The position numbers and the translations under genes were made by a program. Source: Thioglobus_A sp964344985 (GTDB lineage: Bacteria > Pseudomonadota > Gammaproteobacteria > PS1 > Pseudothioglobaceae). Taken from it: DNA of 33,340 nt. Of the stretch, positions 15,561-23,560 are shown piece by piece. How positions within the stretch are numbered: the first letter of the stretch is position 1; every line of letters begins with the position of its first letter. A model generated the notes under the pieces. The model made no database searches. It was not told where the DNA came from and saw nothing but the letters and a program-made list of their open reading frames with translations. The stretch covers positions 1 to 33,340 of the forward strand of contig CAYFPI010000015.1 in assembly GCA_964344985.1 (NCBI GenBank), given 5' to 3'.

Positions 15561-16768
15561 TGGCAGGTAATAACTTTTTTGCAAGCATTGATGTTGGTAC
15601 GAGCAAGACAGTTGTTTTGATTGCGGATATTAAAAAAGATATATCCGCTAAAGATACTGAGGAGGCTGAAGAAGGTGTTGATAATGATGTTAATGCCGTA
15701 GCAAATGTAATTAAAAAAGCCGTGGATTTGGCTTATAAAAGCTGTAATGAAAAAATTCACAATGCCAAAATAAATATCTCTGATTTACATCTAAGCACTA
15801 CCAATCAATATAGACAAATCTCTATCAGCTCAAAAAATAATATTATTACTGAAAAAGATATGCAGAAAGCTATTGACAATGCTTCTGCTGCGCCAGCACT
15901 TAGTAATAAAAGTTTTTTAAATAAAACAGTGAATCATTTTACAATTGATGAAGATCCCAATACTGTTAACAATCCTTTGGGGTTAGAGGCTACACTTTTA
16001 TGGGCACAAGTGCATTTGCTTGCTGTTTCTAATCAAGTCATTAGTAATGTTGAGCATAGCATGAAACAAGGCGGGCTAGCTGTTGATGAGATGGTATTGG
16101 ATTCTATTGCCAGTAGTGCGGTGTGTGTTAGTGATGAGGATAAAAAACAAGGTGTTTGTTTGTTAGATATTGGCGCTGGTACGAGTAATTTATCTGTTTT
16201 TACCAATGGTGGTATTACTTATTCGCATGTGTTTAATATGGGTGGCAATATGGTTACTGAGCGTATTGCAGATGCATTTGGAATTACATTTGAAGAGGCT
16301 GAAAGACTGAAGATGAAGCATGGTTATGCACAGCTTAAGTCTGCACCAGAAGATCGTCTAATTGCCATTTCCCAGCCTGGTGTTAAAGATAAGCGCTTTA
16401 TATCACTGCATGACCTAACAAATGTTATTGAAAAATCTTATGTAGAAATTTGCAAGCTGGTTAAGCAAGATTTAACAAGTAATAAACTTAATAGATCGAT
16501 TAGAGCAGGGCTTGTAGTTACAGGTGGTGGATCAAAAATAAAAGAGTGTGAAAATTTATTATTTAGTGTATTTGGCCTAAGAACAAAGTTAGCCATTGTT
16601 AATCGTGAGTTGATTACCGCTAAAGAGGTAATCTTAAATGATCCAATCTACTTTTCAGCGTTGGGTTTGCTGGTGCATGATTCATCAGTTGAGTATTTTG
16701 ACCAAAATCAACAACAAGAGCAAGATGTTGGTTTAAGGGGTAAAATCAAATCATTGTTTGAATTCTAA
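15560..16768 (+). CDS. ftsA: Divergent cell-division protein FtsA
   Basis: A 402-residue actin/HSP70-fold ATPase that normally tethers FtsZ to the membrane. Seen are phosphate-1 (IDVGTSKTVVL, 10-20), the PLGLEATLLWAQVHLLAV region (139-156), phosphate-2 (LLDIGAGTSNLSVF, 201-214), the adenosine motif VVTGGGSKIKECENL (319-333) and a C-terminal amphipathic helix (GLRGKIKSLFEF) typical of the FtsA membrane-targeting sequence. Odd feature: residues 24-43 are acidic (KKDISAKDTEEAEEGVDND) where other FtsA proteins have a conserved glycine-rich IxGxG...SRGxxKG stretch. lpxC follows after 6 nt; ftsZ, which commonly follows ftsA, is absent here, and dusA rather than ftsQ precedes it. Identification as FtsA rather than PilM or MreB rests on the C-terminal helix, overall length and the lpxC neighbour. 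Confidence 0.85.
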   Translation: MAGNNFFASIDVGTSKTVVLIADIKKDISAKDTEEAEEGVDNDVNAVANVIKKAVDLAYKSCNEKIHNAKINISDLHLSTTNQYRQISISSKNNIITEKDMQKAIDNASAAPALSNKSFLNKTVNHFTIDEDPNTVNNPLGLEATLLWAQVHLLAVSNQVISNVEHSMKQGGLAVDEMVLDSIASSAVCVSDEDKKQGVCLLDIGAGTSNLSVFTNGGITYSHVFNMGGNMVTERIADAFGITFEEAERLKMKHGYAQLKSAPEDRLIAISQPGVKDKRFISLHDLTNVIEKSYVEICKLVKQDLTSNKLNRSIRAGLVVTGGGSKIKECENLLFSVFGLRTKLAIVNRELITAKEVILNDPIYFSALGLLVHDSSVEYFDQNQQQEQDVGLRGKIKSLFEF

Positions 16769-16774
16769 TTAATC

Positions 16775-17686
16775 ATGATAAAGCAAAGAACCATTAAAAA
16801 AACCGTTAAAGCCAGAGGGGTCGGTATTCACAGTGGTGGCGTTGTTAATATGACGTTAATTCCTGCTGAAGTGGATCACGGTATTGTGTTTAGACGCATG
16901 GATGCAGGCGGGAAACTGGTACGTGCTCACAATGCATTTGTTAATGAGGTGGTTCTTTCTACTGGTCTTGAAAATCAGGGTGTTAAAGTGTCAACGGTTG
17001 AGCATTTAATGAGTGCATTTTCAGCGCTTGGTATTGACAATGTTTTGGTAGAGCTTGATTCGTTTGAAGTGCCTATTATGGATGGTTCATCAGCACCTTT
17101 TATTTTTTTAATACAATCAGCTGGCATTGAAGAACAGGATGAGCACAAGCGATTCTTTGTTATTAAAGACACTATTCGTGTTGAAAATGGTGACTCTTGG
17201 GCGCAGGTGTCTCCACACCAAGGCTTTAAGGTATCGCTTGAAATTGACTTTGATCACAAAAAGGTAAAAGAAAGTGGACAAGAATTAACCATTGATTTTT
17301 CTAAACAGTCTTATTTAAAAGAAATCTCCAGGGCTAGAACATTTGGCTACATGCGAGATGTTGAAATGATGCAAAGAAAGAATCTTGCCCTGGGTGCGAG
17401 CATGGATAATGCAATTGCACTTAGTGACGATGATGTGCTGAATGAAGACGGTATGCGTTATCACAATGAATTTGTTAAACATAAGATTTTAGATATTGTG
17501 GGCGACTTATACCTGTTGGGTTCAAATCTTATTGGACATTACGAAGGATTCAAGACTGGGCATCTGTTGAATGACCAACTACTTTCAGCCATATTGGAGC
17601 GACCAGATACTTGGTCTATTGAGACATTTGAGCAAGATGATTCTCCTGTGCAATTTTATTCTGAGGATTGGCAAAATTCCTTATAA
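16775..17686 (+). CDS. lpxC: UDP-3-O-acyl-N-acetylglucosamine deacetylase
   Basis: A 303-residue zinc amidase of standard length catalysing the committed step of lipid A synthesis, so this is a Gram-negative cell with LPS. Zinc ligands His77 (STVEHLMSA), His236 and Asp240 (KHKILDIVGDL) are intact, His263 (KTGHLLN) is the catalytic histidine, and PIMDGSSAPF is present. The gene follows ftsA by 6 nt without an evident Shine-Dalgarno. In E. coli, LpxC level is controlled by FtsH through its C-terminal tail; the tail here ends FYSEDWQNSL, and its fate cannot be judged. Confidence 0.97.
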   Translation: MIKQRTIKKTVKARGVGIHSGGVVNMTLIPAEVDHGIVFRRMDAGGKLVRAHNAFVNEVVLSTGLENQGVKVSTVEHLMSAFSALGIDNVLVELDSFEVPIMDGSSAPFIFLIQSAGIEEQDEHKRFFVIKDTIRVENGDSWAQVSPHQGFKVSLEIDFDHKKVKESGQELTIDFSKQSYLKEISRARTFGYMRDVEMMQRKNLALGASMDNAIALSDDDVLNEDGMRYHNEFVKHKILDIVGDLYLLGSNLIGHYEGFKTGHLLNDQLLSAILERPDTWSIETFEQDDSPVQFYSEDWQNSL

Positions 17687-17689
17687 TCC

Positions 17690-17721
17690 TTGACGCTATA
17701 AAGTGCTTCATTGGGTATAAT
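17690..17721 (+). promoter_or_regulatory. Probable promoter of ilvB
   Basis: TATAAT (17716-17721, within TTGGGTATAAT) lies 30 nt before the ilvB ATG. The best -35 candidate is TTGACG at 17690-17695, but the 20-nt spacer is long. The same arrangement, TTG... 20 nt ...GGGTATAAT, recurs before aceE. Confidence 0.45.
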
Positions 17722-17751
17722 TGAAAAGTTTTTTATTATCAGTTTAAAGTG

Positions 17752-19485
17752 ATGAAGTTAAATGGCGCTCAAATACTCGTAAATAGTCTTGAAAAAGAAG
17801 GCGTAGAGCATGTCTTTGGATACCCAGGTGGTGCGGTATTGCATATTTATGATGCGCTTGAATTTAAAGATTCTATTCAGCATATTCTGGTTCGTCATGA
17901 ACAGGCTGCAGCGCATGGTGCTGATGGTTATGCAAGAGCTAGTGGCAAACCCGGCGTTGTTTTAGTAACCAGTGGTCCAGGTTTAACTAATGCTGTAACT
18001 GGCATTGCAACTGCTTATATGGATTCTATCCCAATGGTGGTTATTTCTGGCCAAGTGCCATCAGCTTTAATTGGTAACGATGCTTTCCAAGAGGTGGATG
18101 CTGTTGGTATTACACGCTCTTGTGTTAAACATAACTTCTTGGTTAAAGATGTTAACAATATCGCTGAAATCATCAAAAAAGCATTCCATATTGCTACAAC
18201 TGGTAGACCTGGCCCGGTATTAATTGACATTCCTAAAGATGTTACGATCGCTGAGATTGATGAGCCAAGCTATTCAGATGCTATTGATATGCGCTCATAT
18301 CAAGTAGTAACAGATGCTGATGCTGATGATGTTAATAAAGCAGCAAACCTTATTGCAGCATCACAACGACCAATTATTTACTCTGGTGGTGGTACAGTTA
18401 TCGGTAATGCTAGAGATGAATTAAGAGAATTTGCCCAATCTTTAGGATTTCCAATTACCCAAACACTAATGGGTCTTGGCGCTTATCCTGCAACAGATAA
18501 ACAGTCTTTAGGAATGCTAGGCATGCACGGCACTTATGAAGCTAATATGGCTATGCACGGTTCTGATTGTGTAATTGCAGTAGGTGCACGTTTTGACGAT
18601 AGAGTAACTGCAAACATTGATAAATTTTGTCCAAAAGCCAAAATTATTCATCTTGATATTGATCCAGCTTCAATTTCAAAAAATGTTGCTGTTGATATTG
18701 CCCTAGTGGGCGAAGTGAAGTCTGTACTAGTAAGCCTAATTGCTAGCATGAAGAATAGATCTGTTCAAGATATTAGCGCTTGGTGGTCACAAATTGATGA
18801 GTGGCGCAGTGTTGATTCAATGGCTTTTGCCACTAAAGAAGGTGTTATCAAACCACAAAGTGTTATTGAGGCTTTGTACGAGGTAACAGGTGGTGATGCG
18901 ATTATTACTTCAGATGTTGGTCAACATCAGATGTGGGCAGCACAATACTACCCGTTTGATGAGCCACGTAGATGGATCAACTCAGGCGGACTCGGCACCA
19001 TGGGATTTGGCCTACCGGCTGCCATGGGCGCCAAAATTGCCATGCCAGATATGGATGTTGCTTGTGTTACGGGCGAGGGTAGTATTCAAATGATGACTCA
19101 AGAACTTTCAACCATGTTGCAGTACGCAACCCCTGTTAAAGTGGTTAATTTAAATAACCGTTACTTAGGAATGGTTAGACAATGGCAAGAGTTTTTCTAT
19201 GAAAAACGCTACGCCATGAGTTATATGGATGCATTACCTGATTTTGTAAAATTAGCAGAAAGTTATGGCCATATGGGTATTTTGGTTGAAAAAGAATCTG
19301 ACCTTAGGCCAGCTCTAGTAGAGGCGTTTAAGCAAAAAGACAGAACGGTATTTTTAGACATTATTACTGATCCTACCGAAAATGTATTCCCAATGATTCC
19401 ATCAGGCGCAGGACATAATGAAATGCTATTAGGTGGCAAAGATGAGATGAAGTCAACTAATGATGAAGGTTTAAATTTGGTATAA
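17752..19485 (+). CDS. ilvB: Acetolactate synthase large subunit
   Basis: A 577-residue ThDP enzyme that starts valine, leucine and isoleucine synthesis. Landmarks are VFGYPGGAVLHIYDAL, the catalytic Glu in RHEQAAAHGADGYARASG, the SGPGLTNAVTGIATAY loop, FAD-region residues, and the ThDP motif beginning GEGSIQMMTQELSTM and ending NLNNRYLGMVRQWQ. The first motif position reads GEG rather than GDG, which I recall as a normal variant in Pseudomonas-type enzymes. A GTG at 17749 directly precedes the chosen ATG at 17752. ilvH follows after 2 nt. Sequence alone does not decide between the symbols ilvB and ilvI. Confidence 0.95.
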   Translation: MKLNGAQILVNSLEKEGVEHVFGYPGGAVLHIYDALEFKDSIQHILVRHEQAAAHGADGYARASGKPGVVLVTSGPGLTNAVTGIATAYMDSIPMVVISGQVPSALIGNDAFQEVDAVGITRSCVKHNFLVKDVNNIAEIIKKAFHIATTGRPGPVLIDIPKDVTIAEIDEPSYSDAIDMRSYQVVTDADADDVNKAANLIAASQRPIIYSGGGTVIGNARDELREFAQSLGFPITQTLMGLGAYPATDKQSLGMLGMHGTYEANMAMHGSDCVIAVGARFDDRVTANIDKFCPKAKIIHLDIDPASISKNVAVDIALVGEVKSVLVSLIASMKNRSVQDISAWWSQIDEWRSVDSMAFATKEGVIKPQSVIEALYEVTGGDAIITSDVGQHQMWAAQYYPFDEPRRWINSGGLGTMGFGLPAAMGAKIAMPDMDVACVTGEGSIQMMTQELSTMLQYATPVKVVNLNNRYLGMVRQWQEFFYEKRYAMSYMDALPDFVKLAESYGHMGILVEKESDLRPALVEAFKQKDRTVFLDIITDPTENVFPMIPSGAGHNEMLLGGKDEMKSTNDEGLNLV

Positions 19486-19487
19486 CG

Positions 19488-19961
19488 ATGAGACATATAA
19501 TTTCAGTACAATTAGAAAATGAGTCGGGCGCTTTATCAAGAGTGGCAGGTTTGTTTTCAGCACGTGGTTTTAACATTGAATCACTTACAGTTGCTCCTAC
19601 CAATGATTCAACACTATCACGCATGACAATTGTAAGTGTGGGTGATGACAATATCATTGATCAAATTATCAAGCAGCTTAACAAATTAGTCGATGTGGTA
19701 ACAGCCATTGATCTAACAGCAGCTAACCATATCGAAAGAGAGTTGGCTTTAGTGAAAGTTAAGGTTGGTCCAAATTCTCAAGCAGATATGGATAAAGCAA
19801 TTGACGAGTACAGTGGAAAAATTGTCGATGTTAGCGCTGATACTTACACCATTGAAATTGCTGGACAAAGTACAAGAATTAATGACTTCTTAAATGCGGT
19901 TGATGCATCTAAGTTATTAGAGGTTTCTAGAACAGGCGTTACAGGCGTTTGTCAGAAGTAA
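19488..19961 (+). CDS. ilvH: Acetolactate synthase small (regulatory) subunit
   Basis: A 157-residue protein with an N-terminal ACT domain (ISVQLENESGALSRVAGLFSARGFNIESL) and the C-terminal small-subunit domain (VSADTYTIEIAG...FLNAVDASKLLEVSRTGVTG). It activates the large subunit and gives valine feedback sensitivity. It starts 2 nt after ilvB and is followed by ilvC after 49 nt; a weak 5-bp hairpin (AACGC/GCGTT, 19977-19991) lies in that gap. Length and layout match IlvH/IlvN of gammaproteobacteria. Confidence 0.95.
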   Translation: MRHIISVQLENESGALSRVAGLFSARGFNIESLTVAPTNDSTLSRMTIVSVGDDNIIDQIIKQLNKLVDVVTAIDLTAANHIERELALVKVKVGPNSQADMDKAIDEYSGKIVDVSADTYTIEIAGQSTRINDFLNAVDASKLLEVSRTGVTGVCQK

Positions 19962-20010
19962 AAAGTTAAACAATAAAACGCATTAAGCGTTGAAAAAGAA
20001 GAGGAAAAAA

Positions 20011-21015
20011 ATGAATAGATATTACGATAAAGATGCTGATTTAAACATCATTAAAGGCATGAGGGTTGCGATTGTTGGTTATGGATCTCAAGGTCATGCG
20101 CATGCTAACAACTTGAAAGATTCAGGCGTTGAAGTGGTTGTTGCATTAAGAGAAGGTTCGGCTTCAGCTGCTAAAGCAAGCGCTTCAGGTTTAGATGTTA
20201 AGTCAATTGAAGATGCAACTGCATGGGCAGATTTGGTAATGATCTTAGCACCTGATGAATTCCAAGGTCAAATTTATGCAGATAGTATTGCACCTAATTT
20301 AAAGAAAGGCGCAACAGTAGCATTTGCTCACGGTTTTAACATTCTTTATGGTTTGATTGAGCCAAGCGATGATCTAGATGTGATCATGGTAGCTCCTAAG
20401 GCGCCAGGTCACACAGTGCGTAGTGAATTTGTTAAGGGTGGTGGTATTCCAGATCTTATCGCAGTTGCACAAGATGCGTCAGGCAATGCTAAAGCAACAG
20501 CACTTTCATACGCGTCAGCGATCGGTGGTGGTCGTACAGGTATTTTAGAAACAACTTTCAAAGATGAAACTGAAACAGATTTATTTGGTGAGCAAGTAGT
20601 ACTTTGTGGTGGCACAACATCTTTAGTGCAAGCTGGTTTTGAGACGTTAGTTGAAGCAGGTTATGAGCCAGAGATGGCATATTTTGAGTGTTTGCATGAA
20701 CTTAAATTGATTGTTGATTTAATGTATGAAGGTGGTATTGCAAATATGCGCTACTCAATTTCAAACACAGCTGAATATGGTGACGTTACACGTGGTCCAA
20801 GAATTATTACTAGCGAAACTAAAGCCGAAATGAAGAAAATCTTGACTGAAATTCAAGATGGTACATTCGCTAAAGAGTTTGTTGCAAATGTTGGCGATCT
20901 TCCTGCGCGTCGTGAAGTTCAACGTGAGCATAAAATTGAGCAAGTTGGAGAATCGCTTCGTTCAATGATGCCTTGGATTAATAAAAATAAAATTGTTGAC
21001 CAAGCCAAGAACTAA
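20011..21015 (+). CDS. ilvC: Ketol-acid reductoisomerase, class I
   Basis: A 334-residue enzyme (class I length) for the second common step of branched-chain amino acid synthesis. The NADPH-binding loop VGYGSQGHAHANNLKDSGV, AHGFNI, PKAPGHTVRSEF, the metal-binding DLFGEQVVLCGG with the downstream Glu residues of FECLHELKLIVDLM, and SNTAEYGD are all intact. The ATG at 20011 is preferred to the in-frame TTG at 19990 because GAGGA sits 5 nt upstream and the lysine-rich extension is not conserved. A strong terminator follows within 10 nt, closing the ilvBHC operon. Confidence 0.97.
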   Translation: MNRYYDKDADLNIIKGMRVAIVGYGSQGHAHANNLKDSGVEVVVALREGSASAAKASASGLDVKSIEDATAWADLVMILAPDEFQGQIYADSIAPNLKKGATVAFAHGFNILYGLIEPSDDLDVIMVAPKAPGHTVRSEFVKGGGIPDLIAVAQDASGNAKATALSYASAIGGGRTGILETTFKDETETDLFGEQVVLCGGTTSLVQAGFETLVEAGYEPEMAYFECLHELKLIVDLMYEGGIANMRYSISNTAEYGDVTRGPRIITSETKAEMKKILTEIQDGTFAKEFVANVGDLPARREVQREHKIEQVGESLRSMMPWINKNKIVDQAKN

Positions 21016-21023
21016 ATAGCTTT

Positions 21024-21052
21024 AAAAACGCCCAACTAAGTTGGGCGTTTTT
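21024..21052 (+). terminator. Rho-independent terminator after ilvC
   Basis: A perfect 13-bp stem: AAAAACGCCCAAC (21024-21036), loop TAA, GTTGGGCGTTTTT (21040-21052), with A-rich and T-rich ends on either side. It starts 9 nt after the ilvC stop. The A/T flanks could make it work in both directions, but no leftward gene is nearby. Confidence 0.93.
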
Positions 21053-21055
21053 ATT

Positions 21056-21083
21056 TAGACAGTCATAAATAAATATTTATAAT
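21056..21083 (+). promoter_or_regulatory. Promoter of pssA
   Basis: TAGACA (21056-21061, five of six -35 consensus bases), a 16-nt spacer and a perfect TATAAT (21078-21083). The -10 box ends 6 nt before the pssA ATG at 21090, so transcription would begin about at the A of the start codon. No Shine-Dalgarno precedes the ATG, which fits a leaderless mRNA. Confidence 0.65.
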
Positions 21084-21089
21084 CAAACC

Positions 21090-21842
21090 ATGACAGAGAA
21101 AAAAGTAAAAAGAGGGGTTTACTTATTGCCAAACGTATTAACTACATTTGGTCTTTTTTCTGGTTTTTTTGCTATTATCTTAGCAACTAAAGGTCAATAT
21201 GCTGAATCTGCCATTGCTATTTTTATAGCCATGCTTTGGGATGGGTTAGATGGTCGTGTGGCTCGCCTAACCAATACACAAAGTGAGTTTGGCGCTCAGT
21301 ATGATTCAATGGCTGACATGGTTTCATTTGGAATGGCACCAGCATTACTTATGTATTTTTACCTATTTGAAGGCTTGGGGAAAATAGGCTGGATCGGCGC
21401 TTTTGTTTATGTAGCGGCAGGCGCGTTAAGGCTGGCTCGTTTTAATACTCAAATTGGTGTTGAAGATAAGCGTTATTTTCAAGGTTTGCCTTCTCCGGCA
21501 GCAGCAGCACTTATTGCTGGTATGGTGTGGACTAAAGAGATTATTGGCACCACGGTTTATGATGAGCAGTATTTAATTTTATTCGCCTGGATTATTCTTG
21601 TGGGGGCAGGTGTGCTCATGGTGAGCAATGTTCGTTATTATAGTTTTAAAGAGATTAACCTTAAAGGTAGGTCTTCTTTTAAACTTTTATTGGTCGCAAC
21701 ACTAATTATTATTGTAGTAACACTTTGGCCAAGCGCAATATTGTTTATATTTTTCTTTGCTTATGCGTTGTCAGGCTTAATCATGACAATGGTTGAAGTC
21801 AGAAAGAAACGCCAATTAAAAAAACGAGCAAAAAAAATATAG
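21090..21842 (+). CDS. pssA: CDP-diacylglycerol-serine O-phosphatidyltransferase, type II
   Basis: A 250-residue membrane enzyme making phosphatidylserine, the precursor of phosphatidylethanolamine. The CDP-alcohol phosphotransferase motif DG..AR(8)G...D...D is complete (Asp54, Gly55, Ala58, Arg59, Gly68, Asp72, Asp76). About six to eight hydrophobic segments follow, and the C-terminus is strongly basic (KKRQLKKRAKK). It is placed between ilvC and leuA, a neighbourhood I recall from other proteobacteria. It has its own promoter directly before the start codon and no ribosome binding site. Confidence 0.94.
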   Translation: MTEKKVKRGVYLLPNVLTTFGLFSGFFAIILATKGQYAESAIAIFIAMLWDGLDGRVARLTNTQSEFGAQYDSMADMVSFGMAPALLMYFYLFEGLGKIGWIGAFVYVAAGALRLARFNTQIGVEDKRYFQGLPSPAAAALIAGMVWTKEIIGTTVYDEQYLILFAWIILVGAGVLMVSNVRYYSFKEINLKGRSSFKLLLVATLIIIVVTLWPSAILFIFFFAYALSGLIMTMVEVRKKRQLKKRAKKI

Positions 21843-21850
21843 TATTGCTT

Positions 21851-21856
21851 TATAAT
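21851..21856 (+). promoter_or_regulatory. -10 box before the leu leader
   Basis: A perfect TATAAT lies 8 nt after the pssA stop and 7 nt before the leader-peptide ATG at 21864. No acceptable -35 is visible at 16-18 nt spacing (the stretch is A-rich). If used, the leader would be translated from a nearly leaderless transcript. Confidence 0.45.
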
Positions 21857-21863
21857 GCGCATT

Positions 21864-21932
21864 ATGAGTTATCAAGTTATCGTTTCTCAATTTAAACAAA
21901 GCCTCTTGTCTTTGTTACGATTATTACCGTAA
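21864..21932 (+). CDS. leuL: leu operon leader peptide
   Basis: A 22-codon reading frame between pssA and leuA. Its last ten residues are SLLSLLRLLP, so six of the last nine codons are leucine (CTC, TTG, TTG, TTA, TTA, TTA), followed by TAA. Such leucine clusters upstream of leuA are the hallmark of ribosome-mediated attenuation: scarce leucyl-tRNA stalls the ribosome and shifts the RNA fold. An in-frame ATG at 21855 would add three residues. No Shine-Dalgarno is seen. The sequence is not that of E. coli LeuL, so the assignment rests on composition and position. Confidence 0.72.
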   Translation: MSYQVIVSQFKQSLLSLLRLLP

Positions 21933-21938
21933 GGTAAT
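21895..21938 (+). promoter_or_regulatory. Leu leader RNA hairpins
   Basis: Two adjacent hairpins overlap the leucine codons. Stem 1 is AACAAAG (21895-21901) with CTTTGTT (21910-21916), 8-nt loop. Stem 2 is ATTACC (21923-21928) with GGTAAT (21933-21938), its loop holding the leader stop codon. The 3' arm of stem 1 could instead pair with AACAAA repeats around 21970-21995. A small GGCT/GGCC stem with a GAAA loop lies near 21953-21964. I see no canonical T-run terminator before leuA, so the off-state mechanism is unclear. Confidence 0.5.
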
Positions 21939-22014
21939 CAATCAACTCGTATGGCTGAAAGGCCTAGCACCAACAAACAATATTACAACAAACAAATTTT
22001 TACAGGAGACTTAA

Positions 22015-23558
22015 ATGTCTGACAAACTAATTATTTTTGATACAACTTTGCGTGATGGAGAGCAATCACCAGGTGCATCAATGACAAAAGATGAAAAAAT
22101 TCGCATCGCCAAAGTGTTGGAAAAAATGCGTGTTGATGTGATTGAGGCAGGGTTTGCAATCGCCTCAGTGGGTGATTTTGAAGCGGTTCAAGCAGTTGCA
22201 AATACGGTTAAAGATTCAACCATTTGTTCATTGGCAAGAGCGCTAGATAAAGATATTGATCGTGCAGGCGAAGCGCTTAAGGGTGCAAACTCATCACGCA
22301 TTCATACCTTTATTGCAACGAGTGATATTCACATGAAAATGAAGTTGCAGATGACGCCTNNNNNNNNNNTGATCAAGTAGTAGAGCAAGCGGTTCATGCA
22401 GTAACTAGAGCAAGGCAGTATACTGATAATGTTGAGTTTTCTCCAGAAGATGCTGGACGTTCAGATGAAGATTTCTTGTGTCGAGTTATTGAAGCTGCTA
22501 TTAAAGCGGGCGCAACCACTATTAATATTCCAGATACAGTAGGCTACAACATTCCTCATCAGTTTGGCGCTACCATGAAGTCATTAATTGAGCGCATTCC
22601 AAATTCAGATAAGGCAATTTTTTCAGCACATTGTCATAACGATTTAGGTTTAGCGGTAGCTAATTCACTATCGGCAGTTCTTAATGGTGCAAGACAAGTT
22701 GAATGTACAATTAATGGCCTGGGCGAAAGGGCGGGCAACACTTCTTTAGAGGAGTTAGTAATGGCAGTACGTACACGCCAGGACGTTTTTGATTGCGACA
22801 GTAATATTGATGCAACACACATCTTGTCAGCCTCACGTCTAGTTTCCAGTGTTACTGGCTTTATTGTTCAGCCTAATAAGGCGATTGTTGGTGCCAATGC
22901 ATTTGCACATGAGGCGGGCATCCATCAAGATGGCGTGTTAAAGCATCGTGAAACTTATGAAATTATGAGAGCTGAGGATGTGGGTTGGAATACCAATCAG
23001 TTAGTATTGGGTAAGCACTCTGGTCGTAATGCTTTTAAAGCTCGCCTGTCTGAGTTGGGTGTTGATTTTGAATCTGAAGAGAGTTTGAATGATGCCTTTA
23101 GACGCTTTAAAGAGTTGGCTGATAAAAAACATGAAATTTTTGATGAAGATTTGCAAGCGCTTGTTTCTGAAACTCAAATTGAAGAAAGCGAGTCTATCAA
23201 ACTTGTCTCTTTAAAAGTATGCACAGAGACTGGTGAGCAGAATGAAGCAAATATTGTTTTGTCAATTAATGGTAAAGAAAAAAGTGCTGTAGCAAAAACA
23301 TCAGGTGCGGTTGATGCTGCTTTTAGTGCTATCAATTCATTAGTTGACTTAGATCTTAATCTACAATTGTATTCGGTTTCTAATGTAACGCAAGGTACTG
23401 ATGCATTGGGCGAGGTAAATGTTAGACTAGAGCATGAAGGGCGCATTGTTAATGGACAAGGCGCAGATACAGATATTATTACTGCAAGCGCTAAAGCTTA
23501 TATTCATGGCCTTAATAAAATTTTAGCAGCGACAGATAGGGCGCATCCACAGGTTTAG
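22015..23558 (+). CDS. leuA: 2-isopropylmalate synthase (interrupted by an assembly gap)
   Basis: The first committed enzyme of leucine synthesis, E. coli-type LeuA. The N-terminal part has FDTTLRDGEQSPGAS and IHTFIATSDIH. The C-terminal part has EDAGR, INIPDTVGY, the metal-binding HCHNDLGLAVANS, GLGERAGNTSLEE, HEAGIHQDGVLKH and the leucine-binding regulatory domain ending in SAKAYIHGLNKI. Ten N (22360-22369) put the two halves in different frames. Comparison with E. coli LeuA suggests that TP (codons ending 22359) and DQVVEQ (from 22371) are directly adjacent, giving about 510 aa. The gene is therefore probably intact. AGGAG lies 7 nt before the ATG. Confidence 0.93.
22360..22369. other. Assembly gap in leuA (10 N)
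   Basis: A run of ten N followed by a T that duplicates the last base before the gap (CCT | N | TGATCAAG). Protein alignment by eye suggests nothing is missing, so this looks like a fixed-length placeholder between contigs overlapping by one base. Confidence 0.9.
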
Positions 23559-23560
23559 CT

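Noticed and set aside
17752..19485. Loss of function in IlvB because the ThDP motif reads GEG instead of GDG
   Set aside because: I recall the same GEGSIQM variant in functional Pseudomonas-type acetolactate synthases, and the rest of the motif is intact.
19977..19991. AACGC/GCGTT hairpin between ilvH and ilvC as an attenuator
   Set aside because: Only 5 bp with no T-run and no leader peptide; too weak to call.
22015..23558. leuA as a pseudogene
   Set aside because: The frame change coincides exactly with the N run, and both halves are fully conserved.
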